A stretch of DNA of 64,000 nucleotides from CAYMPH01 sp964529415. Its GTDB lineage: Bacteria > Spirochaetota > UBA4802 > UBA5550. Made by a program: the position numbers and the translations under genes. Positions 52,611 through 61,416 of this stretch are shown here, in pieces. The notes beneath the pieces were generated by a model. It was not told the DNA's origin, did not search any database, and worked only from the letters and a program-made list of their open reading frames with translations. The stretch's first letter is position 1, and each line of letters opens with the position of its first letter. The DNA lies in contig CAZGWD010000004.1 in the NCBI GenBank assembly GCA_964529415.1, forward strand, positions 172,640-236,639. The letters run 5' to 3'.

Positions 52611-52781
52611 ATGACTAAAGAAACAAGAATACCAGTTGAAGTTTATTCAAGAGTAGTTGGATATTTCAGGCCGGTTAATCAGTGGAATAAAGGCAAAAGA
52701 GAAGAATTCAGCGATAGAAAAGAATACAGACTAAATTCCTCAATCACATCATCAGCTTATGAATATCAGAGGGCTGTATAA
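52611..52781 (+). CDS. Separate glycyl-radical domain of anaerobic ribonucleotide reductase (56 residues)
   Basis: ATG at 52611 with AAGGAG 7 nt upstream, stop at 52779-52781. Residues 10-36 (EVYSRVVGYFRPVNQWNKGK, then REEFSDRK) are the glycyl-radical C-terminal segment of NrdD: the radical-bearing Gly is Gly17 in SRVVGYFRP. It starts 29 nt after the nrdD stop in another reading frame, and overlaps nrdG by 23 bp. No Cys is present, so it brings no zinc ligands. It should assemble with the NrdD body as a second chain, as the free-standing glycyl-radical protein YfiD/GrcA does with pyruvate formate-lyase. No symbol is given because it is not a separate named gene. Confidence 0.85.
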   Translation: MTKETRIPVEVYSRVVGYFRPVNQWNKGKREEFSDRKEYRLNSSITSSAYEYQRAV

Positions 52782-53457
52782 AACCTCGCTGATTGATTAT
52801 CCCGGTAAAATATCAGCGGTTGTATTTACCGGGGGATGCAATCTAAGATGCGGGTTCTGCCACAATCCCGACCTTGTTTTAAATCAGAACAAATTACAGG
52901 AATTCAGCATAAGTGATATTACGGCATTCCTGAAAAAAAGATACCCTGTAATAGATGCGCTTGTAATTACAGGCGGTGAACCGACACTTTCTCCAAATAT
53001 TGAAAAATTCAGTAATGAAATAAAATCTCTCGGCATTTCAATTAAGATAGATACCAATGGATTAAAACCTGAGATTATATCATCGCTGATAAAAAATAAA
53101 TTAGTTGATTATGTTGCTCTTGATATAAAAACATCACCTGCAAAATATGAGTCTGTTACAGGTGCTAAACCTGATTTCACAAAAATTCTTGATACTTTGA
53201 AAATTTTGAGCAATTCCGGATTAAAATATGAAGTACGCACTACCTGCATACCTGGACTTGTAACTGAAAAAGATATTATTGAAATCGGCGAAGCAGTAGG
53301 CCATCTCGATAAATATTACCTTCAGCAATTTTTTCCTGATAAACCGATGATAGATGAAAGCTTCCGGAAACTGATACCGTATACAACAGATATTTTGCAT
53401 AGATTTAGGGAAGCCGCCTCATCATTTTCAACATTTACAGGAATAAGAGGTATATAA
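52759..53457 (+). CDS. nrdG: Anaerobic ribonucleotide reductase activating protein (radical SAM)
   Basis: 232 residues. Radical SAM activase that abstracts the H atom from the glycyl-radical Gly. CNLRCGFC (about 27-34, CxxxCxxC with the following HNP) binds the 4Fe-4S cluster, and TGGEPTLSPNIEKF (about 72) the SAM. The C-terminal half (VRTTCIPGLVTEKD, YYLQQFFPD) is longer than the short enteric form. Its ATG lies inside the end of the small radical-domain gene, so translation of nrdD, radical domain and activase is tightly linked. 0 nt to the next start. Confidence 0.93.
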   Translation: MNIRGLYKTSLIDYPGKISAVVFTGGCNLRCGFCHNPDLVLNQNKLQEFSISDITAFLKKRYPVIDALVITGGEPTLSPNIEKFSNEIKSLGISIKIDTNGLKPEIISSLIKNKLVDYVALDIKTSPAKYESVTGAKPDFTKILDTLKILSNSGLKYEVRTTCIPGLVTEKDIIEIGEAVGHLDKYYLQQFFPDKPMIDESFRKLIPYTTDILHRFREAASSFSTFTGIRGI

Positions 53458-54021
53458 ATGCCGGATTTTAATAATGAAATACTGACTATGCTATATATAT
53501 TTTTTGCCCGGATTGTTGATGTATCAATTGGAACAATACGGATAATTCTAATATCAAGAGGCTACAGAAAAATTACTCCAATACTCGGCTTTTTTGAAGT
53601 CCTGATATGGCTTACGGCTGTAAGCAAAGCTCTATACAACCTTAACGGGATACACAGCTATTTTATATATGCCGCAGGTTTTGCAGCAGGAACATATATA
53701 GGTATGCTTATAGAATCAAAACTATCAATCGGTTACCAGCATATCAGAATAATAACAAGTAAACACGTTTCAGCTCTTCCTCTTGAATTAAGAGAAGAAG
53801 GTTTCGGCGTGACAGTAGTTGACGGTATGGGTATGAAAGGACCTGTAAATATTCTCTACACCCTTGCTCATAAAAAGGATGTTAAAAAAATAATTGATAT
53901 TACAAACATCCTTGAACCAAGTGCTTTTATTACAATTGAAGAAGTTAAAACCCATCAAAAAGGCTATCTCATTCATAAAAACTTAAGCCATCTTGTACAA
54001 CACGATAATAATAAAAAATAA
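53458..54021 (+). CDS. UPF0316/DUF2179-type membrane protein
   Basis: 187 residues. Three membrane helices (about 8-28, 40-58, 65-82) precede a DUF2179-like alpha/beta domain (about 95-165; SKHVSALPLELREEGFGVTVVDGMG and KKIIDITNILEPSAFITIEEV). The N-terminal FFARIVDVSIGTIRIILISRG is typical of the family. Such domains are thought to be ligand-binding, perhaps of nucleotides; no activity is known. AAGAGG lies before the ATG, directly at the nrdG stop, so it belongs to the nrd operon. Confidence 0.85.
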   Translation: MPDFNNEILTMLYIFFARIVDVSIGTIRIILISRGYRKITPILGFFEVLIWLTAVSKALYNLNGIHSYFIYAAGFAAGTYIGMLIESKLSIGYQHIRIITSKHVSALPLELREEGFGVTVVDGMGMKGPVNILYTLAHKKDVKKIIDITNILEPSAFITIEEVKTHQKGYLIHKNLSHLVQHDNNKK

Positions 54022-54073
54022 TCTTGCCCGCATTCGGCTTCAATGAAATCTTGCAGCAAGCAGGAGGATATTT

Positions 54074-55375
54074 ATGATTAAAATAAAAAAACTTGATGAA
54101 CTTACAAAAGATGAAAAGTTTAAATTGTTTAACCGATTTGGGGATGATTTCAGCAAAATCCTCACTGAAACAGTTATACCCATTGTAAAAGATGTAATTT
54201 CTAATGGCGATAATGCAGTAATTAAATACACTGAAAAATTTGATGGTGTTAAATTATCAAAAATAATTTCCGGATCTGATGAAATTGAAACCGGTTATAA
54301 AAAAATTGATAAAAAAATAATATCCGCCTTTACCAAAGCCAAAGAAAACATTGAAGAATTTCATTTAAAACAAAAAAAATCTAACTTGGAATATTCCAGA
54401 AATGACGGAACAAGGCTTGGAATTATCCACCAGCCTATAGAAAGTGCCGGCATTTATGTTCCTGGAGGCAAAGCTGCTTATCCTTCATCTATATTAATGG
54501 GAGTTATTCCTGCAAAAATTGCCGGTGTTGAACATATAACTGTAATCACACCTCCAGATAAAAACGGAAACATTCCGGATATTATCTGCGCAGTTTGTAA
54601 AATTGCAGGAGTTTCTTCTATAGTTAAATCAGGCGGAGCTCAGGGAATTGCAGCAGCAGGATTCGGAACGGAAACTGTAAAAAAAGTAAACATTATTGTT
54701 GGACCGGGAAATATTTATGTTACTGCTGCTAAAACATATTTATTCAGCCAGGGTTTAATACAGATAGATTCTATGGCAGGTCCAAGCGAAGTACTAATTG
54801 CAGCAGATGAATCTGCTAATCCCAAATGGACTGCGTTTGATCTTCTTTCGCAGGCAGAACACGATGAAATGGCTGAATCAATTCTTGTAACTCCATCGGT
54901 TACTTTTGCAGAAGCTGTCAGAGATGAAATTGAGAAAGATTTATTATCAGGAGTCGGCAGAAGCAGTATCAAGAAAAAATCAATTTCAGATAATGGTTTG
55001 ATTGTAATCGTAAAAGACATAGACGAAGCAATTGGTTTTTCAAATAATTATGCTCCTGAACACATGCAGCTGCTGGTGGATGATCCGTTTAAATATCTTG
55101 ATAAAATTAAAAATGTAGGCTCTTTATTTTTAGGGCATATGTCCCCTGTAGCAGCTGGAGATTATTATTCCGGAACCAACCATATTCTACCAACTGGAGG
55201 CTCAACAAGATTTTCATCCGGTACATCAGTTGACACTTTCATGCGAAGAACAACATACCAGTACCTTACTAAAGAAGCATTAACTTTGGCACGTGAATCA
55301 ATTAATATAATGTCTGAAGTTGAGGGTTTTAACGATAAACACGGCGGATCAGTTAATATCAGGTTTGAAAAATAA
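54074..55375 (+). CDS. hisD: Histidinol dehydrogenase
   Basis: 433 residues, normal length. Oxidises L-histidinol twice with NAD to L-histidine (last two steps). Landmarks: GIYVPGGKAAYPSSILMGVI (substrate loop), SGGAQGIAAAGFGTETV, GPGNIYVTAAK, AGPSEVLIAAD, LSQAEHDEMAESILV (zinc Gln and His), NYAPEHMQLL and GDYYSGTNHILPTGG (His/Asp zinc ligands). AGGAGG is the ribosome site. It lies 52 nt after the UPF0316 gene, and may belong to the nrd transcript. No other his gene is in the window. A strong terminator follows. Confidence 0.96.
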   Translation: MIKIKKLDELTKDEKFKLFNRFGDDFSKILTETVIPIVKDVISNGDNAVIKYTEKFDGVKLSKIISGSDEIETGYKKIDKKIISAFTKAKENIEEFHLKQKKSNLEYSRNDGTRLGIIHQPIESAGIYVPGGKAAYPSSILMGVIPAKIAGVEHITVITPPDKNGNIPDIICAVCKIAGVSSIVKSGGAQGIAAAGFGTETVKKVNIIVGPGNIYVTAAKTYLFSQGLIQIDSMAGPSEVLIAADESANPKWTAFDLLSQAEHDEMAESILVTPSVTFAEAVRDEIEKDLLSGVGRSSIKKKSISDNGLIVIVKDIDEAIGFSNNYAPEHMQLLVDDPFKYLDKIKNVGSLFLGHMSPVAAGDYYSGTNHILPTGGSTRFSSGTSVDTFMRRTTYQYLTKEALTLARESINIMSEVEGFNDKHGGSVNIRFEK

Positions 55376-55404
55376 TAAATTAATTATTTGATTACAATAT
55401 ATAA

Positions 55405-55437
55405 AAAAACCCTTCAGCTTTTACCTGAAGGGTTTTT
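55405..55437. terminator. Bidirectional terminator between hisD and the FecR-domain gene
   Basis: AAAAACCCTTCAG and CTGAAGGGTTTTT pair around CTTTTAC with A-run and T-run flanks on the two sides, so it serves both convergent genes. Confidence 0.88.
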
Positions 55438-55458
55438 ATTTCTTCATTTTCTTATAAA

Positions 55459-56763
55459 TTACATATTTTTTCCGGATTTAAGATCTATTGTTTTATAACC
55501 GCCTGCAGTATTGATATTCAGTATATTATCCTTAATCTCCATTTTTCCTGCATTATCTATTTTAATTTTCCACACAAGTGTACTGTTGATCATAGCACAG
55601 AATACATATTCTCCGGAAACAATATACATTTTCCCATCATGAGATATCGGTTTCTGACCAATTGTTCCTTCCCAGACAATTTTGCCCTTAACAATATGCA
55701 TAACACTGTCTTTTGTAATTACAAGTCTTCCAAGATTAGCTGCGTCCTGTCTGCCGATCACAATTTTTCTGTCTTTCTCAATTTTTTCCTGAAGCGCTTT
55801 TGCAGCTTTTTCATTTGCTATTCTTTTTTCTTCACTTTCTTTATCAGCTAATTTTTTTTCTTCATCTTTTTTCTTCTGAATTTTTTCTGCATCTTCTTTT
55901 TTCTGCTGCTCAATCTCTTTTGCTATATCATCAGAAGACATTGCAGATTTGTCCATGCCCATATCTTTAGGAGCATCTTTAATCTGAATTATCTCTTCTG
56001 CATCTTTTTTAGCTTCTGTAGTATCCTGAACATTGAATTTCTCTATTTTTTTAGGCTGAATAACAATTTCATCCTGAACCTGAACAAGAACTGAAGAAAG
56101 AACTGCATCTTTTTCTTTAGCTGATGCATCTTTATTCTCGGAATTCAGTTTATCCATAGCTGCTTCAACAAATTTTTCAGTTTTTTCAACATCTTTCTTT
56201 GTTATTTCAAGCTTCTGATTTTTTTCAAGTGTTGGAGATACAGCAAGAATTTTTTCATCATTGCCTTCAAACTGTTTTAATCTTTTTGCCACCTGGACTT
56301 TACCGTCAAGTACCATTATGGAAGTTGTTTTATTGGCACTGGATTCAACAGAAAAACTTGTTCCTCTAACACCAGCTACTGCTGTTGGAGTTGACACAGT
56401 AAAACTGTCAGATTTAAGAAGTTTTTTCGGTTTGCAAAGCATTTTGCCAACTTCTAATGAAACTTTGACATCTTCAGTATCGCCGCTTTTCAAAAATTTA
56501 GATACAGCAACAATTGATTTTTCTTTAATTCTCACAAGCGAACTTCCGACTTTTAAATCGCAGACTGAATCAATTCCGGTTGCAATACTGTCATTTACAG
56601 AAATGATTTCGCCTGTTACTGCTGAGGCTCCATTTTTCTTTACATCACCCATTAGAAAAGTTATCATTAATGGATTTTCCTTTGCAGCCTGTTGCGGTGA
56701 TTTTGAACATCCGAAATAAACTGCTGCCATAGCAACAAATATAATTACAGCAAATTTTCTCAT
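55459..56763 (-). CDS. FecR-domain lipoprotein with coiled coil
   Basis: 434 residues. The leader ends VYFGC-S (lipobox). A FecR-like domain (about 40-155) has DLKVGSSLVRIKEKSIVAV, VSLEVGKMLCKPKK and STPTAVAGVRGTSFSV, where the VRGTxF motif is diagnostic. It is not the signalling FecR of iron uptake: no sigma-factor partner or membrane helix follows. Residues about 275-345 are a Lys/Glu coiled coil (IEQQKKEDAEKIQKKKDEEK), and the C-terminus (about 345-434) is a small beta-sheet region with repeated VxWxGTI, VWKIKI strands. GGAGG supports the ATG. The layout is reminiscent of the P83/100 protein at 38972. Function unknown. Confidence 0.82.
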   Translation of the reverse strand: MRKFAVIIFVAMAAVYFGCSKSPQQAAKENPLMITFLMGDVKKNGASAVTGEIISVNDSIATGIDSVCDLKVGSSLVRIKEKSIVAVSKFLKSGDTEDVKVSLEVGKMLCKPKKLLKSDSFTVSTPTAVAGVRGTSFSVESSANKTTSIMVLDGKVQVAKRLKQFEGNDEKILAVSPTLEKNQKLEITKKDVEKTEKFVEAAMDKLNSENKDASAKEKDAVLSSVLVQVQDEIVIQPKKIEKFNVQDTTEAKKDAEEIIQIKDAPKDMGMDKSAMSSDDIAKEIEQQKKEDAEKIQKKKDEEKKLADKESEEKRIANEKAAKALQEKIEKDRKIVIGRQDAANLGRLVITKDSVMHIVKGKIVWEGTIGQKPISHDGKMYIVSGEYVFCAMINSTLVWKIKIDNAGKMEIKDNILNINTAGGYKTIDLKSGKNM

Positions 56764-56921
56764 TTTATGCCTCCAGATTTAATAGCCGTTGATTACAAAT
56801 ATAATACCGCTTTTATATATAATAATGTAAAATTTTATGTGAAAATCAAATATTTTTTCATAAAATTAATTAAATTACATCTTATATACAATAAAAAGTA
56901 ATAATTTTAGATTGTTTTGTT

Positions 56922-58499
56922 TCAATTAATAAGCTTCTGTATTATTGGAAGCATGATTATATCATTAATTATTACAAAAACTCCTAATGCTATAAGAAGA
57001 GCCATTCCAACTGTTTGAATTTTTTCAAGTATTTTATCATTTATTGGTTTTCCGCGGATCATTTCAAATGTAAAAATTAAGATCTGGCTTCCGTCAACCA
57101 TTGGAATCGGCAGTAAATTCATAACCATCAGAATTATTGAAATTTTTGCCATAAGAATTATAAATGCTGAAAGACCTTTATAGTAAGCAACATCTCCCGC
57201 AATTTTGGCAATACGGATCGGGCCTGAAAGATTTTCTCTGACATTCATTTTTCCGGAAAAAAGCATGCCAAAGCCTTTTAAATTCATAACAATAAATTCG
57301 TATGGTTCTGTTAATGAATTTACAAATGCATCCGGTATACTGAATTTAACATTAACCATTTCAGGTTTAACTGCAGGGTAGATTCCGATTCTGCCGATTT
57401 TTTCTGAAGATAAAATTCCTTCATATTTTATATATCCTAATTCAAGAATCATCGGCTTATTCTGATTTTTTGCAATAACATCATTAAACGAAGCAATGTC
57501 TGATATTTCTTTTGTGTTTATTTTAATTTTCTTTTTTGCTATAAACTTCTCAAGCTGTTCAGAATCGAATAAAGGAGTAGAGGAAATTTTCTTTTTATCA
57601 GGACTTCCATTTTTTTCTTTTGATGTTATTGAATATACATTACTCAAAACAGGTTTAACAGTAAGATTAATTTCTTTACCTGATCTGTTTATTATAAGAT
57701 TAACATCTTTATTTCCATTTTTATTTATATAATCTATGAAATCGGATTCTTTTGAAATAGTTTTTCCATCAACAGAAATAATTTCATCCATTTCCAGAAT
57801 GCCCGCATCCTTGGCCGGACCTTTATCAAGAACACCTGCCACTGCAACTTTTGTACCATATGGCATAACACCAATACCGAATCTGCTGCCTTCACCCAAT
57901 GATTCAGGTTTAATAGTATAGGAAATTTCTCTGCCGTCCCGTAAAACTTTTACAGCAGTCTCTTTGCCTTCAGAAAAAAACATTGCTGTCTGAATTCCCG
58001 AAAAATCGGTAATTTTCTTTCCGTTGATATCAATAACAGCATCTCCGTCTTTTAAACCTGCTTTAAACGCAGGCGAAACAACGCTTCCGGATTTATAATA
58101 TTCAGGAATATAAATCCGATTGGTTTCTTTCGTATAACCTACAAGGTTCATTACAAAAAAAAGTAATATCCCGAAAAACAGATTGAATAGAGGCCCCATT
58201 AAAACAGTAAAAATTCTTTTTAACGGATGAGCTGACAGGAAAGCATATCCCTCCTTGCCGGTTCTGTCCTCTGACGCATCTTCACCGTAAAACTGGCAGT
58301 AACCGCCAAGCGGTATAAGTGTTATCTGATATGTTGTATCCCCAATCTGTTTCTTAATAAAACCCTTGCCGTATCCGAGTGAAAAAACCTGGGCTTTTAT
58401 GCCCACCATTTTGCCGCCAAGCAGATGCCCAAGCTCGTGAATAAATATGCATAGTCCAAGCAGAATCACTGCAGCCAAAATATATGTTACTGTTACCAT
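56922..58499 (-). CDS. rseP: Site-2 intramembrane metalloprotease RseP
   Basis: 525 residues, somewhat longer than the enteric protein. Cleaves membrane-embedded anti-sigma factors and signal peptides. The HExxH is at about residue 21 (FIHELGHLLG). Two or more PDZ-like domains follow (about 125-220, AGLKDGDAVIDINGK, and AGILEMDEIISVDGK; then a less clear third region to about 370). The late membrane motif NLLPIPMVDGSQI (about 459) carries the third zinc ligand Asp. AAAAGGAG inside the end of dxr gives its ribosome site (4 nt between stop and start). Last gene of the cdsA-dxr-rseP group. Confidence 0.94.
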   Translation of the reverse strand: MVTVTYILAAVILLGLCIFIHELGHLLGGKMVGIKAQVFSLGYGKGFIKKQIGDTTYQITLIPLGGYCQFYGEDASEDRTGKEGYAFLSAHPLKRIFTVLMGPLFNLFFGILLFFVMNLVGYTKETNRIYIPEYYKSGSVVSPAFKAGLKDGDAVIDINGKKITDFSGIQTAMFFSEGKETAVKVLRDGREISYTIKPESLGEGSRFGIGVMPYGTKVAVAGVLDKGPAKDAGILEMDEIISVDGKTISKESDFIDYINKNGNKDVNLIINRSGKEINLTVKPVLSNVYSITSKEKNGSPDKKKISSTPLFDSEQLEKFIAKKKIKINTKEISDIASFNDVIAKNQNKPMILELGYIKYEGILSSEKIGRIGIYPAVKPEMVNVKFSIPDAFVNSLTEPYEFIVMNLKGFGMLFSGKMNVRENLSGPIRIAKIAGDVAYYKGLSAFIILMAKISIILMVMNLLPIPMVDGSQILIFTFEMIRGKPINDKILEKIQTVGMALLIALGVFVIINDIIMLPIIQKLIN

Positions 58500-58502
58500 T
58501 TA

Positions 58503-59657
58503 CTAACTCCTTTTAATCAGCGATTCAGCAAATATCCTCGCTTCTTTATCAGCATTTATTATTTCTTCTATATTTGAGTCTTTTACAACTTTAATGGTAT
58601 TCATTGCTTTCTCAGCAATTTTTGCAATATCCGTAAAGGATATTTTTTTATCAAGAAAAGCTCTAACAGCAATTTCATTTGAAGCATTAATTACTGCAGG
58701 CATTGTTCCGCCGATTTTACCCGCTTCAAAGCATAAATTCAATGCCGGGTATCGAATTTCATCGCAGCGGTTGAAATGCAGCGATCCTCTTTTAACAAGG
58801 TCCAGTTTTCCAAAATCATTTCTAACGCATTCAGGAAATGAAAAAGCATTAAGTATAGGCATTGTCATATCAGTAATTCCCATATGCGCAAAAACCGATC
58901 CGTCAATAGTTTCAACCATTGAATGAACAACACTTTCCGGATGAATAACTACATCAATTTTATCATAAGGAATATTAAAAAGATAATGAGCCTCTATTAC
59001 TTCAAAACCTTTATTCATTAGTGTTGCTGAATCAATTGTAATCTTGTTGCCCATAACCCATGTAGGGTGATTCAAAGCCTCTTCAGGTGTAACCGCGTCA
59101 AGATCCTCTATATAAAAATCCCTTAAACTCCCTCCAGAAGCTGTAAGTATAATTTTTTCAATATCTGTTACAGATAAATTTTTCATAATTGAAAAAATAG
59201 CTCCGTGCTCGCTGTCAACAGGTATAAGCTCAACTTTTTTTTCAATGACAGATTTCATAAAAACATCGCCTGCCATAACAAGAGTTTCCTTGTTTGCGAG
59301 AGCAATTCTTTTTGCAGACTTTATCGCAGCCAGAGAAGGTAAAAGTCCTGCTGCTCCGACAATCGCGGTAAGTATAATATCAGCAGGCCTTGATGCAATT
59401 TCAACTGCAGAGTTGGCACCGTATATAAATTCGATTTCTTTGTATTTATTTCTTAACGATTCAACTTTTGATTTATCTGAAATTCCAATAGCGCAGATTT
59501 CCGGTGAAAATTCAGCAATCTGGGATTCAAGAAGATCAATATTATTATTGCAGGCCAGGCCGTATACCTTAAATTTTCCGGGAAAAGCTCTGATAACCTT
59601 CAGCGCTGAAGTGCCTATTGATCCGGTTGAACCGAGTATTGTAACTGTTTTCAGCAT
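58503..59657 (-). CDS. dxr: 1-deoxy-D-xylulose 5-phosphate reductoisomerase
   Basis: 384 residues. Second step of the MEP isoprenoid pathway, making MEP with NADPH. The nucleotide loop is ILGSTGSIGTSALKV (about 7-21), then ALANKETLVMAGD, PVDSEHGAIF (metal Asp and Glu), LTASGGSLRD, HPTWVMGNKITIDSATLMNKG (substrate and metal) and INASNEIAVRAFL. Start ATG has a weak site, and it lies 10 nt after the cdsA stop in the cluster. It feeds isopentenyl units to uppS three genes upstream. Confidence 0.96.
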   Translation of the reverse strand: MLKTVTILGSTGSIGTSALKVIRAFPGKFKVYGLACNNNIDLLESQIAEFSPEICAIGISDKSKVESLRNKYKEIEFIYGANSAVEIASRPADIILTAIVGAAGLLPSLAAIKSAKRIALANKETLVMAGDVFMKSVIEKKVELIPVDSEHGAIFSIMKNLSVTDIEKIILTASGGSLRDFYIEDLDAVTPEEALNHPTWVMGNKITIDSATLMNKGFEVIEAHYLFNIPYDKIDVVIHPESVVHSMVETIDGSVFAHMGITDMTMPILNAFSFPECVRNDFGKLDLVKRGSLHFNRCDEIRYPALNLCFEAGKIGGTMPAVINASNEIAVRAFLDKKISFTDIAKIAEKAMNTIKVVKDSNIEEIINADKEARIFAESLIKRS

Positions 59658-59667
59658 GGAAACTTTA

Positions 59668-60558
59668 TTATATCACTCCCTTGAGGATAAGGTAATAATA
59701 AAAAATCGGCATGGAAAATATAAGAGCATCGAAAGTATCCCACATGCCGCCATGTCCTGGAATCATTGTACCTGAATCTTTTTTTTCTCCATCTCTTTTA
59801 AACAGAGATTCAGAAAGATCACCTATATTTGCTGCTATGCTGAAAAATATACCAAGCACAACTGCTTCATCAAGAGTGAAAAGTTTTCTTCCGAAAAAAG
59901 ATGTATAAAACTGGTTTGTTATCAAGACACTTATTATTGTAAATAGCAATCCTGAAAAATATCCCTCCCAGGTTTTATTAGGCGATACGATGTAATCTGT
60001 TTTATGTTTTCCGAAAAACATTCCGCCGAAATAGGCAAATGTATCATTGCTCATTATTAAAATATTCAGCAATATTATATAAAAAACGCCGTCATTCAGT
60101 GATTTCAATAAAATTATATGTGAAAAAGGAAAAACTATAATCAAAAGTCCTGCAACTGTAACGCTAATTGAATAAGCGCTTCCTTTTACGGGCCTTTGAG
60201 TTAACTGGTAAACCTGTAAAAAAAACAGCATTATAACGAATAAAAACATAATTGCTTTTGCGTCAAAAACTTCTACATACTTTGTATAGCCGTAAATTTT
60301 ACCAAATGCGAAAAAATACATAATCAGATTGATGATAAATCCGAATGCCATTCCGAACCAGACAGCAGCAACTCCCCCATCAGGAGATCTATCTGTTATT
60401 TTGTAAAATTCATATAAAGCAGCAAGTGATATAAAAGTCGATATGATAAAAATTGGAATCCCGTAAAATTGATCCGTAACTATTGCTGCAAAATAAACCG
60501 GCAGCCCGATAAGAGCGCTTGCAATTCTTTTAAAAGTCTGTTTTCCTTTATCGCTCAT
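59668..60558 (-). CDS. cdsA: Phosphatidate cytidylyltransferase
   Basis: 296 residues with about eight hydrophobic helices. Makes CDP-diacylglycerol from phosphatidate and CTP. Family signature at the C-terminus: SLFKRDGEKKDSGTMIPGHG, followed by GMWDTFDALIFSMP (Ser/Lys/Asp of the cytidylyltransferase motif), and NKTWEGYFSG before it. The ATG overlaps the uppS stop by 4 bp (ATGA), a sign of translational coupling. PlsC (45602) makes its substrate. Confidence 0.95.
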   Translation of the reverse strand: MSDKGKQTFKRIASALIGLPVYFAAIVTDQFYGIPIFIISTFISLAALYEFYKITDRSPDGGVAAVWFGMAFGFIINLIMYFFAFGKIYGYTKYVEVFDAKAIMFLFVIMLFFLQVYQLTQRPVKGSAYSISVTVAGLLIIVFPFSHIILLKSLNDGVFYIILLNILIMSNDTFAYFGGMFFGKHKTDYIVSPNKTWEGYFSGLLFTIISVLITNQFYTSFFGRKLFTLDEAVVLGIFFSIAANIGDLSESLFKRDGEKKDSGTMIPGHGGMWDTFDALIFSMPIFYYYLILKGVI

Positions 60559-61271
60559 ATACCGCCGAATCTCCTTTCTCTCTGTTGATAGATATAAACC
60601 GCTTCATAAAGATTTTCAGGTTTATAATCAGGCCATAATACATCTGTAAAATACAATTCAGCATAAGCAATCTGCCAGAGAAGATAATTACTGATTCTGT
60701 ATTCCCCGCTGGTTCTTATCAGCAGATCAACATCAGGCATACCTGATGTATATAAAAACTTTTCGAGTTTTTTCTCAGTAATTTTCTCGTTGCTTTTTTT
60801 TAAAAGCGCCCAGTCATTTACTGCTTTTAAAATTTCCTGTCTTGAACCATAGTTAATGCATAAATTCAGAACTATCTTTTTATTTTTTCTGGTTGCTTCT
60901 ATAGCTTCAGTTATGGTTTTTTTTGTAGATGGAGGGAGCCTGTCTGTCAGACCGGAATGTTTTACTCTGATGCCCTTTCTTATAATGGTTTCAAGTTTTC
61001 TTTTAAAAAAATCCTCCAGCAGATTCCACAGACCAATCACCTCAAGCCTTGGCCTGGACCAGTTCTCTGTTGAAAACGCATAGATTGATACAACGTCAAT
61101 CCCGAGCTCAATAGCGGCATCCATAACAGGTTCGATAACATCAGTACCCTGTCTGTGACCTTCGGACCTGGACAATGATTTCTTCTTTGCCCATCTGCCG
61201 TTTCCGTCCATTATAATTGCTACATGTTTCGGAATACCGTTTTTCTTGATTAAAGGTCTGTAATCCTTCAT
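60555..61271 (-). CDS. uppS: Undecaprenyl diphosphate synthase (isoprenyl transferase)
   Basis: 238 residues. cis-Prenyltransferase elongating farnesyl-PP to C55 for cell-wall carriers. Motifs: HVAIIMDGNGRWAKKK (catalytic Asp, about 21), RSEGHRQGTD, YAFSTENWSRP, NLCINYGSRQEI, and IRTSGEYRISNYLLWQIAYAEL (late Arg/Ser/Asp loop). Start has a weak site (CAGAATG). A dispersed repeat separates it from frr (145 bp), so it may have its own promoter. Confidence 0.95.
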   Translation of the reverse strand: MKDYRPLIKKNGIPKHVAIIMDGNGRWAKKKSLSRSEGHRQGTDVIEPVMDAAIELGIDVVSIYAFSTENWSRPRLEVIGLWNLLEDFFKRKLETIIRKGIRVKHSGLTDRLPPSTKKTITEAIEATRKNKKIVLNLCINYGSRQEILKAVNDWALLKKSNEKITEKKLEKFLYTSGMPDVDLLIRTSGEYRISNYLLWQIAYAELYFTDVLWPDYKPENLYEAVYIYQQRERRFGGI

Positions 61272-61299
61272 TCTGTTTTGAGAACCTCAAAAATTAGTT

Positions 61300-61356
61300 T
61301 TTTATCCCCACTAACTCCCCCTTACTCAAGGGGGAGAATTGAAGAGGGGGTGAAAC
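61300..61356. repeat. Dispersed CCCCCTT...AAGGGGG element, copy 3
   Basis: ACTCCCCCTTACTCAAGGGG followed by GAGAATTGAAGAGGGGGTGA, a CCCCCTT/AAGGGGG near-palindrome with an outer ATCCCC partner. Lies between uppS and frr; same wording as the elements at 5198 and 36350. Confidence 0.6.
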
Positions 61357-61416
61357 TAATTTTACTTATATCGTGATCACAAGGAAATGTCCATAAAATG
61401 ATTTATTGATATTTCC

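Noticed and set aside
52560..52620. Stop at the end of nrdD as a sequencing error
   Set aside because: The following radical-domain gene is in another frame and has its own AAGGAG, and the end of NrdD has a sensible tail; still worth a read check.
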